64,000 bases of DNA from Tetrahymena thermophila SB210 (Eukaryota; Ciliophora; Oligohymenophorea; Hymenostomatida; Tetrahymenidae). Below the pieces are notes generated by a model. That model was not told the DNA's origin. It did no database searches and saw only the letters and a list, made by a program, of their open reading frames with translations. The position numbers were made by a program, and so were the translations under genes. The stretch spans positions 43,501-107,500 of the forward strand of contig NW_002476054.1 of the NCBI RefSeq assembly GCF_000189635.1. The letters run 5' to 3'. Shown piece after piece: positions 61,450 to 64,000 of the stretch; position 1 is the first letter of the stretch; every line of letters starts with the position of its first letter.

Positions 61450-63738
61450 TCAATTTTTTAGTTAAACATTTCTAAGGTTTTATGGGATGATTTTCTATAA
61501 ATCTTTAGCTTTGTCTTGTAAAAGCTCTTTTCTTATTTCTAAATATGCTATCCTTTGCTGTTAAAGCTTCTGTCTCACAGTTTTAGCATACAGATCAAGT
61601 TTTTGTCTAAATTATTCAATCCATTATTATTTTTTACTGTAAAAAGTTGAAAGTTAATCTCTATTTATAGCCAATGTTAATAGCTCTTCTTTTGTACTAT
61701 CCAAAGGTTACAATTAAACCTATTTGCTGTTATTTATAATTTAAGTTTTTGGAATAGGTGCCCAAGTAACTTCATTAGGCTTTCTTTAAACTAAAGGAAC
61801 ATTGATTTTTAAATAGTCCATAATCTAATGATACATAATAGAGCAAAGAATAGAAAATTTTTTTGTAGTTATATAGTTTTCGATCATTCTAATACTGGGA
61901 TCTAAATTCTATTCCCAAGGTTTTATCAATAAAGATGGTAAATAAATTTTTATAAAAATATATATTAGCAAAAGCATTTTAAATCTAGGAGAATCAGGAA
62001 AATTGTCAATATTAATTAGCCTTTAATCGTTTTGATCAAATTCAAGTCTGTCAATTTCAAATTCAAACAAATAAAACTTTTTTTATAAATAAATAAATAA
62101 ATTTAAACTTAAATTGTAATCATTTAAATAATTTACTGGGTTATTTGAGAAGTAGCTATTGTCATAAAACTTTTTCACAATAAAAAGGCTCACAGATTCT
62201 GGTATGTTATCAATAGTTTTTGTCATTTCATCGAGAATAGTATTGCACTCCTCTGTATAAGCATTAAAACGTGATTCTTACTCTTTGGCATTAAGCTTTT
62301 TAACAACTAAATCAGTTATGTCTTGTTCTTTTTTGCAATTAATTACTATTTATTATAAGGCTTTTGTTGAAGAGTTAGTTAACCAAGGTAAAGCATCTTA
62401 TTAAGCTTTTAAATAATCATTTGAAAACTCTTCCACCTCATATTATTTAAATTGTTTCTTTGATTTTATAACTTCTTGTTTTAACCACCTAAGAAACAAT
62501 ACAACTTTACAAATTTTCTTTCTGAAACGACTTGTATCTACTTTTCTTGGTTTTTGATTAGACATTTGTGTTCTTGTTTTTTATGAAGGCTAAGTATTTT
62601 ATATAGGCTAGTATTAGTTTTATATATATTCAGATGGTTCACTAAAATTAATTTATTAATCATTTTAATTAGGATAAGGCTATCTAGATGGAATTCCTCT
62701 ATTTTAGTAATTAAATCTATTATCTTAATACTAAGGAATTTATTAACTCTACTGCATATTATTTAGAGCTTTTTCTTTCAGTAATTATTTTAATAGTTCT
62801 TCCAATCGATTTTCATTTTCATATTTATTTTATTATGGAGGAGGAGGAGAATTTTAGAAAGGATAAAAAGGAGGTGGCACATTTTAAAATGGCTGTTGAG
62901 GAGGCTGTAAATTTTAGTTAGGATTTTACTGGTTCATTTAATTCATTAACATCATCATCATAGGATTCATATATGGGTTCATCATCATTTATTGCATCTA
63001 CATCATTTAAAATTACTATTACTATTACTAAATTAAAGGGTTGATCTAATTTTTCTAGTTAACAATAGAGCCAATTTCTCTTCTTAAATTTTATATTTCA
63101 TTCATCATCTCATACTCTTTTTCAATATCTCTAAGTTTTTAGCTATAATCAGGTTAAGGAGCTTAGCTTTATTGATTCATTTAAGCATTTCTACTCTTAT
63201 CTAAATTATTTGCTAACTAAGATAGGATTTCATTCTGTTTGTCTAATTACTGTTATAATAATTTGGCAACTTAATCTGACTGTTCTTATTTAGGATTAAA
63301 CTAACTATAAGGCGGAGGCTATTAGTAATTATATGATGGATATTGCTAAAAAGAAGGAGGTGGTGGTTGAGGAGGATAAGGATTTCTATTATTAGGCAAA
63401 ATATTTCTAGGATTAGCACTTGATCCTCTAATTTAAGGAATGTCATTTCTTTTATTTTATCCCATTTATATTGAAGAAAGGTTACCCATAACATCACCTC
63501 CTTACTTCTAAAGAAGTGGCTGTGAAAATTAGTCTAATATATCTAATTCATCGTATCTAGATGTTTCGTTGGATAACTAATTAGTTTTTACATTTCTATT
63601 ATACCCATAATTATAATCTTGAGGATTAGGATATCTATTATATTTATAAGCAGAGTAACCTCTATTTGATACTAAATTGTGTCCAGCATTTTAAATAGCG
63701 CTATAATCTCTACTATAATCCTTATAACCATTACTCAT
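61450..63738 (-). CDS. P/Q/M-rich protein with conserved C-terminal helical domain, unknown
   Basis: One uninterrupted frame of 763 codons from ATG 63738 to TGA 61452-61450. The first 390 residues are low-complexity: Tyr/Asn/Arg-rich at the start, then Pro-Gln stretches (PYPPQPPPPSFQQYPSYNY), a Gln run, and a Met/Asn/Gln-rich region (MMNPMMMMLMNQMNQ-like). A short heptad helix (NENRLEELLKQLLKEKALNN) is embedded. From about residue 392 a basic ordered domain begins (SRFRKKICKVVLFLRWLKQE), followed by long helices (LVVKKLNAKEQESRFNAYTE, VSLFIVKKFYDNSYF) and a coiled-coil tail ending near KDLQKIIPQNLR. I do not recognise the domain. Smaller frames reported inside it are shadows. Confidence 0.85.
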
Positions 63739-64000
63739 TTAATCCAAATTCAAAATAATCTTACAAATAATATTTGAATTCTATTTTAAATTATAATTTA
63801 TTTTTGTTTATAGTTTTATTTAATTTGCTTTTTTTATGCAAAGCTGTATATAAGTAACACTGATTACAAATATTATTTACCATATAAAAGGATTATCAAT
63901 AATTAATTACTTAATTTATAAAAAAAGTAAACATTTTTTATATTATTTACCTAACATCTATAAATTAATAATGAAAGCTTAAGTAAATATTTTACAAGCA
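63739..64000. other. 5' flank of the P/Q-rich gene
   Basis: A+T-rich presumed promoter region running off the window. No further gene could be defined. Confidence 0.5.

Noticed and set aside
63243-63497. Minus-strand 84-residue ORF
   Set aside because: A frame shadow of the 762-residue gene 61450-63738, which reads without break in another frame.

Overview
The window is macronuclear-type DNA from an oligohymenophorean ciliate, most likely Tetrahymena or a close relative. It is extremely A+T rich. Almost every gene reads only if TAA and TAG mean glutamine and TGA is the sole stop. Introns are short and AT-rich (most 45-80 nt, GT...AG). Open reading frames computed with the standard code therefore break at every Gln TAA/TAG codon and misrepresent most genes here. 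No rRNA, tRNA, telomere, CRISPR or bacterial-type operon was found.

Layout. 1-9.4 kb: 3' end of an SPT6 gene (SH2 region followed by two CCHC zinc knuckles), a SEC11 signal peptidase, a large Q/N-rich unknown on the minus strand, and a type I membrane protein. 10-18 kb: a PX-domain protein, then two tandem minus-strand paralogues of an SLC22/MFS-like transporter. One of the two carries a 154-bp MITE-like insert in an intron. 19-24 kb: a FAD-dependent oxidoreductase, a decayed Tc1/mariner transposase fragment, and an intron-rich LRR gene. 25-35 kb: a coiled-coil protein, a single-exon 1472-residue LRR protein, and a MORN-repeat protein. 36-44 kb: an epoxide-hydrolase-like alpha/beta hydrolase, a HAD phosphatase, and two long ORFs overlapping by the four bases ATGA at a run of six A. 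44-54 kb: a coiled-coil/alveolin-like protein, RFT1, a stomatin/SPFH protein with a Cys cluster, and an unknown Q-rich protein. 54-64 kb: a small protein with a duplicated SDGTGRD motif, a small Tim chaperone, a lysine-rich putative mitochondrial protein, NudC, a small membrane protein, and a P/Q/M-rich protein.

The genes are independent eukaryotic units and no shared pathway links them. Functional themes are ER/glycosylation (SEC11, RFT1), membrane traffic and transport (PX, SLC22-like pair, SPFH), mitochondria (small Tim and perhaps two neighbours) and cytoskeleton or cilia (MORN, alveolin-like, coiled coils, NudC). The observations most worth checking are the ATGA-overlapping ORF pair (possible -1 frameshift), the zinc-knuckle tail on SPT6, and transposon relics in DNA that should have been cleared of them. 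No clearly new multi-gene system was recognised.
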